From contig CM039463.1 of NCBI GenBank assembly GCA_022414725.1, forward strand, positions 71,998,724-72,062,723: a stretch of 64,000 nt of DNA, written 5' to 3'. Positions 54,370-64,000 of the stretch are shown in pieces. The DNA comes from Microglena sp. YARC. Its lineage: Eukaryota; Chlorophyta; Chlorophyceae; Chlamydomonadales; Chlamydomonadaceae. The notes under the pieces were generated by a model. It saw only the letters and a program-made list of their open reading frames with translations, was not told the DNA's origin and searched no databases. Position 1 is the first letter of the stretch; each line of letters opens with the position of its first letter. The position numbers and the translations under genes were made by a program.

Positions 54370-57300
54370 AAGACTTGGTCAGCCCCAAGACTCCCTCGCA
54401 GGTTACCGTCCTATCACCCTTCTCATTGCGACCTAAGCTGATCCTTTTGATCATGGCCACCGGCTGCAACGCCCACTGGAATATCTCATCGACGTCACTC
54501 AATCAGCTTTCCTCCGTGGCAGAGACATCAGTGACAACATCCGCTATCACCTAGGCTTGGCTGCGCGCTTGAAAGAGCTTGGCTTACCAGGATGGTTGCT
54601 GCATTCTGACCTCACTAAGCTTATGATTCTGTCAACAGGGGATGGCTCCTAAAGACAATGTCAGCCATGGGATTCAATAGTGCAGGCATCACGCGCTGGT
54701 GCGATATCCTCATGAATGGCAGCTCTACGCGAGTGCGTCTCAACGGTTTCTTCACTACCTCCTCCCAACACTTCCGGCTTCCCTCAGGGTGGGGCCTTGA
54801 GCTGTAAATCAATGGGTCATCATCTTTGAGCCCTTCATCATCTACAATTAACCAACTGAGATCTTGTGGAACTCTGCAATCCTTCCGTCTTCCCTCAGGA
54901 GAGTTGGCCCCTGCCACCTCTCGTTTGCTGACGATGGCAAGCACTTTGTCCTCAACCCAGCCACAGATGGGCCTATCATCAAGGAGACATACGTCGTAGC
55001 CAATTCGGCTGGCTTACCCCGCCCAGTCTGTTCCCAAGACCCGTCTTCTGCTTCTTGAACTTTCCCCAGACATACCCCTCCCTGCAGATCTGGACCCGCC
55101 CTTGGCACCCATCACTTGACTGGTTACCACCTCCATCCCCAGACACACCTCACAGATTGCTGGGGCGTGCCGTTCGGTGCAGACACTGCCCTTTGCAAGG
55201 CTGCAGCCTACCAGCACATCCCATAGCATCTCACGTGCAGCAGCTCCATGGCTCTCACGCAATCTCAATGTTGTTGGAAGGGCGCATGTTGCTATGCAAT
55301 GCTTGGCTTCCAAGTTCATCTTCCAGGCTAACTTTGCATCAACACCAGCGCCTCTCCGCCAGCAGTTGCGATCTTCTCTCAATGCCTTTGTTGCAACCTC
55401 TAGCCTGCAGGAGGAGGAATCACCACGTCCAGGACACCTCTTCCCCCGCTTCGGGACAGCCGTCCTTCCTTTTCATCGAGGAGGGCTTGCTGTACCCCAT
55501 CTTGCTTCCCACTCGGCTGCTATGCTGGCCAAGACCACATGGCTCCTCTTCAATTACACAGGTCACCCCTGGCAGCAGCTCTACCGTCACAAGATTTCTC
55601 GGGCTGTGCGCCTTCCTCCAGGTCAGCCAAGTGGATACCATGCCCTGGTTACCGCCCCGTCTTCTGTGGACATCGCCTCAATCACCACCAACTTGACCCG
55701 GGAAAGTGCAGAGGCTTTTCTCCTGCTGAACATTCGTAGAATTATCGCTCCGCCCATGCAGTGCCCCCAATCCATCCTACTGGAAACCACCTTAAACAAC
55801 ACCCCTCCTTTTCCGTCCATGCCCATCACCTCAAACCAAGTGCTCTCCTCCCAAGCACTCTATTGGCACCGTCTCAAGGACATCCGCTCAGCTCATCAAC
55901 AACGAGCTCACCTCCCTCTCCGCTGCTGTCCAAGACCTTGACTTCATCCTCTCCTCTTCTGCCAGACCCCTGGCGGGATGCTGTCCTCCTTCCTGAACTT
56001 CCACCTCCCAAATGGAAGCTCTTTCCCGCTGTGGCCCCTGCTGGTCCCCTTGCAGAGGGGCCAGATCCCCTCACTGGAGAGGACCGTCTTTGGGAGGTCT
56101 GGCCCTCTGGCCGGTACACCCTCTCACCCTTCCTGCCCCTTCCCCCCAAGGACACCCCCAAGCTGCCCTCATCACCCTACGCAAGAAACCTCGAGAAGCA
56201 TGGTTACGGGCAGACTTTGAGGAGCAGCTGATCCAGCAAGGCCTTTTCCCCCACCAGAGGCAAGAGCTCTTGGAACCATGGCTGGTTGGTCTTTGGGAGG
56301 ACCTCCAACTGGACCCAACAACATGGGGTCTCCACCTCCATGATGATACTGAGGTGAACCTTCTTGAACTCTCTGTGCGCCAAGCACGTCAGGCCCTTCT
56401 TCACCAACATATCATGCAACAAAGCCCCAGTTCCCACCATTTTGTGCCAGGTTATACCGAGGAACGTGCTGCTTGGCCCAGGCTGTGGAGCATTCTACCC
56501 CCCTCCACCTTGGACACTCACCCTAGCACTAACCCTGACTGCGAGGCCTCCGTGGTCTTGAATCCCGACGGATTGCCTCAGCAACAGAGAGAGCGCTCGT
56601 TGTCACCCCTATTCCAGTCCCCTCCCCTGAAGACCCTCCACAGAACGCTTGGGTGGACTTACAACGTGTCCGCCCCTCCCGTCTAGGCCCAGCTGAGAGA
56701 ACTACTCAAAGACAAGACGAACCTCAAGTCTCCCTCCCTCTACGTGCAGGCTTTTCGCAGGTGTGGGTACGCCTCGCTGACAAGACTCTCCACCGTCCTT
56801 ATACCATCACTTGCCGGAGCTTGCTTCATGGCACCCTGGGCTGCAATGCGTTCCTTGCTCATGTACGAGGACGCTTCCAACGGGTCAAAACAGACGACCC
56901 CCCCCTCCATAGTCTGCTCCAGCCCTGACTGCTTGCAGCTGCACACTGCTGACACAATGTCTCACGCTTTCTTGGAATGCCCAGATTCTGCCCCTGTCAT
57001 AGACTGGCTCCTTTCCACTTGGGAGACCCTCACCGGTGGGCAGCGCCTTCCTCGTTGCCCCTTCTTCCTCCTCGGTGACGACATCACCCTTTGGCCCGGG
57101 ACACCCCCTCCTCCCTCTACCCTAAGGTTGTGGTCCTTCCTGCGTATAACCACCTTGGCGCGATATGGCAGGTCCGTTCGTCCCCGGGCTGACAAACTGG
57201 ACCATTCTGAGCCCCTTCACCACAAGGCTATCTGCCTTGCCCTTGGCCACCTTCACCAAGCCATTGCGAGGGACTGGATGCGCACCCAGACGGATCTTCG

Positions 57301-57833
57301 ACACCTTGATAATGGCGCCTTCTGTCAAGATTGGTGGCGTGGCCCAGATTTCTCTCTCACAGTGGCTTCCTTTGCAAGCTTATGGGCCACCCCCCCGATC
57401 TTTTGCACCATGATTGGGGTCACTCCCGGTGACCAGGAGCCTGATACCCGCACCATGGAAATGACAATCCCCATGGCCCCAACGCTCCCTACAATCCCAG
57501 ACCCAATCCCAGACCCAGCCCAAGCCCTAGTTCTAGACCCTGATCTAGACCCTGACCCAGATCCAGCCCATTACCCGGATCTAGACCTTGCTCTAGACCC
57601 TGACCCAGACCCAGCCCATTCCCGAGCTCTAGACCCTGATCTAGACCCTGACCTAGGTCCAGCCCAAGCCCCAGCTCTAGGCCCCGATCTTGACCCTGAC
57701 CTAGATCCAGCCCAAGCCCAAGATCAAGACCCTGCCCAGATCAGGATCAGGTTCCAGATTTGGACACAGCACACGACAACGTTCCAGATCTGGGGCTAGA
57801 TCTGGACCAAGATCAAGGTCCAGATCTGCGCTA
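54370..57833 (+). pseudogene. LINE-A copy 5 ORF2: RT, C-terminal and Asp-Pro domains
   Basis: RT begins near 54370 and is full of single-base losses or gains relative to copy 2 (CACTAAGC for CACTAAAGC; CTCCTCCC for CTCCTTCCC; CTGTAAATC for CTGTAATC). From ~55260 the sequence is clean: connector 55265-55940, C-terminal domain with the Cys/His cluster near 56920-56980, and Asp-Pro tail 57490-57720. A lost C near 57735 (CTGCCCAGATC) shifts the final codons. The catalytic Asp pair region lies near 54925, in broken frame. Confidence 0.85.
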
Positions 57834-58471
57834 AGATCCAGATCAAGATCTAGATCTTGATCCTGTCTCTGTCTTCATTCCTGTTGTACATGCCCAGACC
57901 AGTCTTTTAGGTTTTCGCTTTGCTTCCTGTTGTCTTTCTTCTTTTCTGGTTGCCTCCCTGCTTTTGGCTTGTTTTTGCAGTTTCTCCTTTAGTTTGCTTC
58001 CCCTAGTTCTGTTTCAACCCTTAGTTGCCTCCTTAGTTTCCTCCTCAGTTGCCTCCTTAGTCCCCCCCCCCCCCCCCCCCCTCCCCCCCTTTTTTCTCTT
58101 AGTTTCTTGCATAGTTTTCCTTTTAGTCCTCCTTAGTTTGCATCTCCTCTTTCAATCTTCTGATCCGGTGACTGTTAGAGGTTGCAATGTTATGGCCCCC
58201 CCCTTCATAGGTCTTTTTTCTTAGTAGTCCTAGCCCCTTCTCTTGGGCTTCCTGTTTTTGGCTTCTTCCTTGCCTCTCTGGTTTGTTTGTCTTCTGTTCC
58301 CGTCCTCCTTTGTCCCTTACGTCGCCCAGGTGGTGTCCGTCCCTTAGCTGTCCCTTAGCCGTTCTTGTCTTTTTCTTTGGTCTTTTCTCCTTGGTCACAA
58401 AGTGCTAGGTTTTATCAGTTGCGCCTTTTCCTGGTTCCCCCCTTTGTAAAAAAAAAAAAAAAAAAAAAAAA
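57834..58471 (+). other. LINE-A copy 5 3' UTR and poly-A
   Basis: Palindrome just after TAAGATCCA, poly-C tract (58063-58080), hairpin (58397-58447; one G-to-T change in the outer arm) and 24 A. Confidence 0.87.
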
Positions 58472-58590
58472 GACAAAAGATCCAAGACAAAAGACGAAAA
58501 GACTAGGGGACAAAAGAACGAGGGCCACAAACTAATTACTAGGAGGACAAAGGACAAAGGGCCTTCCGAGCACCACCCCCACCTCCAAGC
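58472..58590 (-). mobile_element. family B internal fragment (minus)
   Basis: Reverse complement of about 12190-12312 (AAAAGATCC..AAGACGAAAAGACTAGGGGACAAAAGAACGAGG). It lacks the B tail on its 3' side. Confidence 0.75.
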
Positions 58591-58599
58591 TCTGTTGTG

Positions 58600-58701
58600 T
58601 CTCCACTCAGATTATCCAGTATGCAGGGGCGCCTCCGCCACCTGATGCCCGTTTTGACTACGACTATGAAGACCTTGCCCATCATCGTCGTGAGGATGGC
58701 T

Positions 58702-58736
<35 letters not shown>

Positions 58737-59350
58737 GATGAGGATCTGCAGAGTGCCATGAGTGGTGACTTCGGTGGAGGTACTCCTTCCACTGCTTCTC
58801 GTGTGTTCAACACTTCCACCGTCTCTCCAGTGTATGAGCATCAGTCGGCACCTTCGCCTGAGCCTTCCCCTGAGTTCAAGCCTGAGCTTGCGTCTGCGCC
58901 TTTGTTTGCGCCTCCTCCACCGGACCTACCGGATGTGGCCAAGCCGTCTTTGCTGAAGAGTTCTTCGTCCCTTGGTCCCTTGGCTCCTCAGCAGAATCTT
59001 GGCCGCAACCCTTCTGAGCGAGCTCTCACGGGCTACCATACCCGTGCTCGGGAGGCTGCTGCTACAGTTGTCCGCACATCTCTTGGTGGCACTTCGCAGG
59101 AGCCCCCTCCGCCACCTTCGGTGGAGCTGCCACCTGCTCCTGGTCCTCCACCTCCGGAGCTTCCTTTGCTGTCATGCGACTCTTGGGAGCATCTGCTCAC
59201 AGGCAGACCTCCTCTGCGTCTATCCCTGCGGGACTGCCGTCTTGTCCGCCAAGCTCAACATGCTGAGGACTCCTTGGACCGCACTCTGTACGGTAGGATG
59301 GATATGAAAGCCACTCAGGCTAATGTGGATAGCAAGGGTCGCACTAAGCG
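58600..59350 (+). pseudogene. Copia-B upstream segment, Pro-rich with poly-Asp
   Basis: One frame reads YAGAPPPDARFDYDYEDL, a poly-Asp run from (GAT)n at 58703-58734, SAMSGDFGGGTPSTASRVF, Pro-rich stretches (EPSPEFKPELASAPLF, QEPPPPPSVELPPAPG) and RTLYGRMDMKATQANVDSKGRTK. I do not recognise it firmly. Its position before the gag sequence at 60467 suggests the N-terminal gag of Copia-B, but it could be a host exon. It is cut by LINE-A at 59351. Confidence 0.45.
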
Positions 59351-59381
<31 letters not shown>

Positions 59382-60466
59382 GGGGGGAACCAGGAAAAGG
59401 CGCTACTGATAAAACCTAGCCCTTTGTGACCAAGGAGAAAAGACCAAATAAAAAGACAAGAACGGCTAAGCTTGTGATGGCATACTGGCGGATCTTCGAC
59501 ACCTTGATAATGGCGCCTTGTGTCAAGATTGGTGGCGTGGCCTAGATTTCTCTCTCACAGTGGCTTCCTTTGCAAGCTTATGGGCCACCCCCCCGATCTT
59601 TTGCACCATGATTGGGGTCACTCCCCGGTGACCAGGAGCCTGATACCCGCACCATGGAAATGACAATCCCCATGGCCCAGCGCTCCCTACAATCCCAGAC
59701 CCAATCCCAGACCCAGCCCAAGCCCTAGTTCTAGACCCTGATCTAGACCCTGACCCAGATCCAGCCCATTACCCGGATCTAGACCTTGCTCTAGACCCTG
59801 ACCCAGACCCAGCCCATTCCCGAGCTCTAGACCCTGAATCTAGACCCTGACCTAGGTCCAGCCCAAGCCCCAGCTCTAGGCCCCGATCTTGAACCTGACC
59901 TAGATCCAGCCCAAGCCCAAGATCAAGACCCTGCCCCAGATCAGGATCAGGTTCCAGATTTGGACACAGCACACGACAACGTTCCAGATCTGGGGCTAGA
60001 TCTGGACCAAGATCAAGGTCCAGATCTGCGCTAAGATCCAGATCAAGATCTAGATCTTGATACTGTCTCTGTCTTCTTTCCTGTTGTACATGCCCAGACC
60101 AGTCTTTTAGGTTTTCGCTTTGCTTCCTGTTGTCTTTCTTCTTTTCTGGTTGCCTTCCTGCTTTTGGCTTGTTTTTGCAGTTTCTCCCTTAGTTTGCTTC
60201 CCCTAGTTCAGTTTCCACCCTTAGTTGCCTCCTTAGTTTCCCCCTCAGTTGCCTCCTTAGTCCCCCCCCCCCCCCTCCCCCCCTTTTTTCTCTTAGTTTC
60301 TCGCATAGTTTTCCTTTTAGTCCTCCTTAGTTTGCATCTCCTCTTTCAGTCTTCTGATCCGGTGACTGTTAGAGGTTGCAATGTTATGGCCCCCCCCTTC
60401 TTAGGTCTTTTTTCTTAGTAGTCCTAGCCCCTTCTCTTGGGCTTCCTGTTTTTGGCTTCTTCCTTG
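59351..60466 (-). mobile_element. LINE-A copy 6, inverted two-part insertion (twin-priming type)
   Basis: Poly-T (59351-59376) and the last ~95 bp of LINE-A in minus orientation (to 59470), an 18-bp filler, then plus-strand LINE-A from RIFDTLIMAP-type coding DNA (59489) through the Asp-Pro tail and 3' UTR to CTTCCTTG (60466). The two arms meet on the LINE map with only 81 bp missing (58273-58353 in copy 5). It lies between Copia-B pieces. Confidence 0.82.
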
Positions 60467-61434
60467 GGCACTCATGAGCAGGTTGATGTTTTCTTTCGTC
60501 GAGTTCGCGGTATGTGCACTGACCTCCGCAGTGCTGGGTCTCCGCAGACTCAGCGTCACGCCATGGGCATCATAGTTCAAGGTGCGAGTCTGCCCCGTTT
60601 CGAATTGCTGCGGATTAAGTATGGTATCATGCTGTACAACCAGTAACCTGTTGAGTACTGGTCCTGTCTAGAGGAATATAGGCAGCTAGACATTCTGAAC
60701 ATAGCACTCCCTCAGTCTGATGCCAGGCACCCTGGTTGGTCCCGGAACACTCCCCAGTTTCCTGCCAATGCTGCACTTCCGCGGTGGCAGAAAACTGGTG
60801 GTGGTTCTGGGTCTACCAAGAGGCGCCTGGAATGCACTTGGGGACCATGCCCCCATAAGGATGGTCACTCGGAGGAACGCTGCTGGACGAAGCACCCGCA
60901 CCTGAAAAGGGACAGGGATGGTGCATTGCGTCCTGGACCGATGCCTGTTAACCTGGCCCTTCCTGGTGCGCTTACTCCAAGGCAAATGTCCTCCTTGCAG
61001 GCTCAGATTGATGGGTTTGCTATGCAGAAGTAGGAGGTAAGCTCTTTCCTATTCTCCTGCACCTCGAAGTTCTCTAATGTGTGTAGCCCAAGCCTGTCTG
61101 AGGGTGTCTGGCATGTGGATTCTGGAGCTGGAATGTCTATCACAGGTGATAAGTCTTTGTCCACTGTGTATAATGTTTCTAAAAATCAGCCAGCAGTTCG
61201 ATTTGGTGATGGAGTGGTTCAACGGTCAGAAGGTATGGGATCCATTGTGTTGTGTAGTGATTGGTTACCAACATCAATCACTCTAACCGATTTCTCTACA
61301 TACCTCACTGTCCGGTGAACCTCCTGTCAGTAAATGCTGTGGCTCATTCTCACCACTGCAAGGTTTCTTTTGATAGTCTTAGTTGCACTGCCACTCAGGG
61401 CTCTTCTGTTCTCTGGTCTTTTCCTGCCTCCAGA
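60467..61434 (+). pseudogene. Copia-B gag C terminus and protease
   Basis: Reads GTHEQVDVFFRRVRGMCTDLRS...RFELLRIKYGIMLYNQ then a stop (60643-60645), ...NTPQFPANAALPRWQKTG, the zinc-knuckle-like CTWGPCPHKDGHSEERC (C-x4-C-x5-H-x4-C), then after another stop the protease EGVWHVDSGAGMSITGDKSL (near 61100-61160) and NLLSVNAVAHSHHCKVSFDS. It is a Ty1/copia gag-PR in broken frames. At ~61435 it jumps straight to RT, so integrase is missing. Confidence 0.8.
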
Positions 61435-62279
61435 GATGGGTGTACCAGTTCAGTTCCTCTCATTGGACATGGCTGTTACACTTGACTCTGACGGCAGGTG
61501 TGTTCAAGTCAACCTCTCCCAGCACTCCTACATTGTTGATCTGGTGGAGCAGTTTGGTCTTACTGCTGCTGCCAAGCCCAAGTTTGGTGCCCCCATGGCC
61601 AAGTGCACCGTCACTGACCCTCCTGGGGACCCCCTGGCCTCTAATAGTCAGTACCTCTCTCTTGTAGGTGCTTTGCTATACCTGGCTACTTGCACCAGGC
61701 CTGATATTTCTTTTGCTGTGAGCTACCTGTCCAGTTTTTCTGCTCACCCTACCGTCCCCCTCTGGGAGGCAGCCAAGCGTTTGCTCTTGTATTTGAGGAC
61801 ACATTCCCACCTGGGACTCACTTACACCCACAGCCCTGAGTTCTCTTTTACTGTCTTCAGTGACTCATCCTTTGCTGATGATGGGTCTGACAGGAGATCT
61901 CAGACTGGCTTTGCTGTGCTAGCTGGGGGGTGCATAGTGAACTGGATGAGCAAGAGGCAGCCTACTGTTGCCATTAGCTCTAGTGAGGCTGAGTATCAGG
62001 CCCTGTCTCAGGCTGCCAGGGAGGTGCAATGGTTGAAGAAGTTGAGGGTGGATCTGGGTCTGCCTTGTGGTTTGGTTACCATTCAGGGTGACAACTTAGG
62101 GTCACTGAGTTGGGCCAATGACTGGCAGCTACTCCCTCGCAGCAAGCACATTGATGTTATTCATCACTACATCAAGGAGCTGGTGGAGGATGGTCAGCTG
62201 GATGTTGCCTATGTTAACACCAAGGACAACTGTGCTGACCCCTTCACCAAGCCCCTTGATCCTGCTGTGTTATTTAGGT
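61435..62279 (+). pseudogene. Copia-B RT C-terminus and RNase H
   Basis: An open frame of ~280 codons: MGVPVQFLSLDMAV, VDLVEQFGLTAAAKPKFGAPM, LVGALLYLATCTRPDISFAVSYL, then RNase H with SDSSFADD (Asp), SSSEAEYQALSQA (Glu), IQGDNLGSLSWAND (Asp) and SKHIDVIHHYIKE. Order and motifs are standard Ty1/copia. The RT catalytic motifs and all of integrase are deleted. It runs without stop into the following LINE-A-like sequence to 62359. Confidence 0.88.
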
Positions 62280-63294
62280 TAATTTTTCTCAGACGACTTT
62301 TTCCAACTTTCTCAACTCCGATATTTTTCGGCTTTCGCATCTTTCGCGCAGCTTCTTGAGCTCCGCAACCACCTTCAATTCGTTGCGGGGCGTGCGGCAT
62401 GCACTTGGGCGACTTTTCACTCCTCTGGCCAATCTCAACTTCGACAGCCTTTCTCTCCCTCTTCCCTCTATACGTTTCTGTGTTCTTGTGCTCGTCTTGA
62501 AGCTCTCAAGGAGACGCATCTGCCTATACCTTTTCTTTTGATCGAGGCTCGTTTTTTACGAAAACGCCAGGTCAACACCTTTCCCTCAGCTTGTTAGCCT
62601 CTGGCCATCTTTCAGCACCTTTGAGCACCTCCAACTTTCTCAACTCCGATCTTTTTCAGCTTCCGCATCTTTCGCGCAGCTTCTTGAGCTTCGCAACCAC
62701 CATCAATTCGTTGCGGGGCGTGCGGCACGCACCTGGACGACTTTTCACTCCTCTGGCCGACCTCAACTTCGACAGCCTTTTTCTCACTCTTCCCTCAATA
62801 CGTTACAGTGTTCTTGTGCTCGTCTTGAAGCTCTCAAGCCGCTCAGTGTGCGAATTGCCCTTCTTGATACTCTCTGCTTCCCCTTCAGCCCTGCAATAGC
62901 AAGCAGTGTCTCAGCCAGCCTGGTCTGACACTCGAGTTTCCCCACACACTTTCAGCCCTTCCTTCTTTGCATGGGAGTCAATCCTACACCTGGTATACTT
63001 CTCCCAGCCCCTTTCAGCTATCATGGCCTCTTCTGTTCCTTCTCTCTGACAGCCTCATGCAGCTTCCCCCCATGGCTCAGCACATGCTTAGAATATCCCA
63101 ATGGACCACTGATGTGCGAGACATCCCCCAGACTCTACAGCAAGCCCCATGGATGACCAGCTCCCAAGTCTCGCTCATCCTTCCATGCCCGCACACCTTC
63201 TTACTGGAAGTAGGTAAAGCAGCAGTTGAGCCCCAAGAGCTGCCAGCCTTTCTCACCTTCCTCCTCCTGTACTTCACCCCCCTTCTCCATGGTA
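62280..63294 (+). mobile_element. LINE-A copy 7: 5' UTR monomers and ORF1 start
   Basis: Collinear with 48396-49590 but without its many small insertions. Two ~325-bp monomers (62303, 62630). From 63069 an ORF1-like frame (MAQHMLRISQWTTDVRDIPQ...) stays open to 63294, where the poly-T of copy 8 enters. Confidence 0.72.
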
Positions 63295-64000
63295 TTTTTT
63301 TTTTTTTTTTTTTTTTTTTACAAAGGGGGGAACCAGAAAAGGCGCAACTGATAAAACCTAGCCCTTTGTGACCAAGGAGAAAAGACCAAAGAAAAAGGCA
63401 GAACGGCTAAGGGACAGCTAAGGGACGGACACCACCTGGGCGACGTAAGGAAACAAAGGAGGACGGGAACTGAAGACAAACAAACCAGAGAGGCAAGGAA
63501 GAAGCCAAAAACAGGAAGCCCAAGAGAAGGGGCTAGGACTACTAAGAAAAAAGACCTATGAAGGGGGGGCATAACATTGCAACCTCTAACCGTCACCGGA
63601 TCAGAAGACTGAAAGAGGAGATGCAAACTAAGGAGGACTAAAGGAAAACTAGGCGAGAAACTAAGAGAAAAGGGGGGGGAGGGGGGGGGACTAAGGAGGC
63701 AACTGAGGGGGAAACTAAGGAGGCAACTAAGGTGGAAACTGAACTAGGGGAAGCAAACTAAGGGAGAAACTGCAAAAAACAAGCCAAAAGCAGGGAGGCA
63801 ACCAGAAAAAGAAGAAAGACAACTGGAAGCAAAGCGAAAAACCTAAAAAGACTGGTCTGGGCAGGTAAACAACAGGAATGAAGACAGAGACAGTATCAAG
63901 AACCAGATCTTGATCTGGATCTTAGCGCAGATCTGGACCTTGATCTTGGTCCAGATCTAGCCCTAGATCTGGAACGTTGTCGTGTGCTGTGTCCAAATCT
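63295..64000 (-). mobile_element. LINE-A copy 8 (minus), runs off the window
   Basis: 25 T (63295-63319), 3' UTR with G-runs (63673-63691), a degraded palindrome, then the stop and start of the Asp-Pro tail at the window end. Confidence 0.88.

Larger units (their letters stand above)
48396..58471 (+). mobile_element. LINE-A copy 5, nearly full length
   Basis: The only copy with all parts: 5' UTR monomers (48396-49389), ORF1 (49390-49852), P/S-rich and CAGCCT-rich stretch (to ~52580), endonuclease (52971-53690), RT (54370-55260), C-terminal and Asp-Pro domains (to ~57833), and 3' UTR with poly-A (58448-58471). Length is ~10 kb. Many single-base indels before about 55250 break the frames. These cluster on the side facing the gap and may be assembly errors. 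Confidence 0.85.

Noticed and set aside
58123..58398. Lys/Arg-rich ORF (MTKEKRPKKK...) antisense to the LINE-A 3' UTR, seen in many copies
   Set aside because: It varies in frame and length between copies (compare 950-1130, 3631-3790, 27890-28130) and has no known domain; it is more likely a by-product of the T/C-rich UTR. Its one interesting use, in Copia-2, is listed separately.
58762..59307. Leu-rich and other alternative-frame proteins over the Copia-B upstream segment
   Set aside because: They overlap the Pro-rich frame at 58758-59350, whose codon pattern and (GAT)n poly-Asp run are more protein-like; the others are shadows.

Overview
The window is eukaryotic nuclear DNA made almost entirely of nested retrotransposons, tandem repeats and one 1000-base assembly gap. 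It has no operon-like gene order, rRNA or functional tRNA gene, and no convincing intact host gene. The Ty1/copia elements have a plant-style gag and zinc knuckle, and they occur with LINEs and Helitron-like ends. This suggests a repeat-rich green-lineage genome, perhaps an alga or streptophyte, but the species cannot be fixed from the sequence.

Layout. 1-5100: a LINE-A copy broken by insertions of the same family. 5408-12436: a non-coding poly-A element (family B) with Copia-1 (minus strand, 6135-12029) inserted inside it. 12437-12964: a family C SINE-like element. 12965-19316: a Helitron-like element split by Copia-2 (plus strand, 13790-18971). 19334-33558: a mosaic of LINE-A copies inserted into each other, plus parts of a second LINE and B and C elements. 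33559-47186: tandem repeats, a second Helitron-like element, one candidate coding segment and simple-sequence arrays. 47187-48186: gap. 48187-58471: the longest LINE-A copy. 58472-62279: an internally deleted second Copia family (Copia-B) interrupted by an apparently twin-primed LINE-A. 62280-64000: LINE-A 5' sequence cut by another LINE-A 3' end that runs off the window.

LINE-A can be pieced together from its copies. It has a tandemly repeated 5' UTR, a short ORF1, a Pro/Ser-rich stretch, and an ORF2 with endonuclease, reverse transcriptase and a Cys/His domain. ORF2 ends in an unusual Asp-Pro repeat tail. Next come a palindrome just after the stop codon, a poly-C tract, and a 51-nt terminal hairpin before poly-A. 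Non-coding family B ends in a related hairpin with a compensatory base-pair change, so B is probably mobilised by LINE-A machinery.

Copia-1 and Copia-2 each have a perfect 5-bp target duplication, and each target differs. Both nevertheless carry the same antisense LINE-A fragment at the same site and the same loss of a catalytic Asp in RT. This implies trans-mobilisation of a defective, LINE-carrying Copia.
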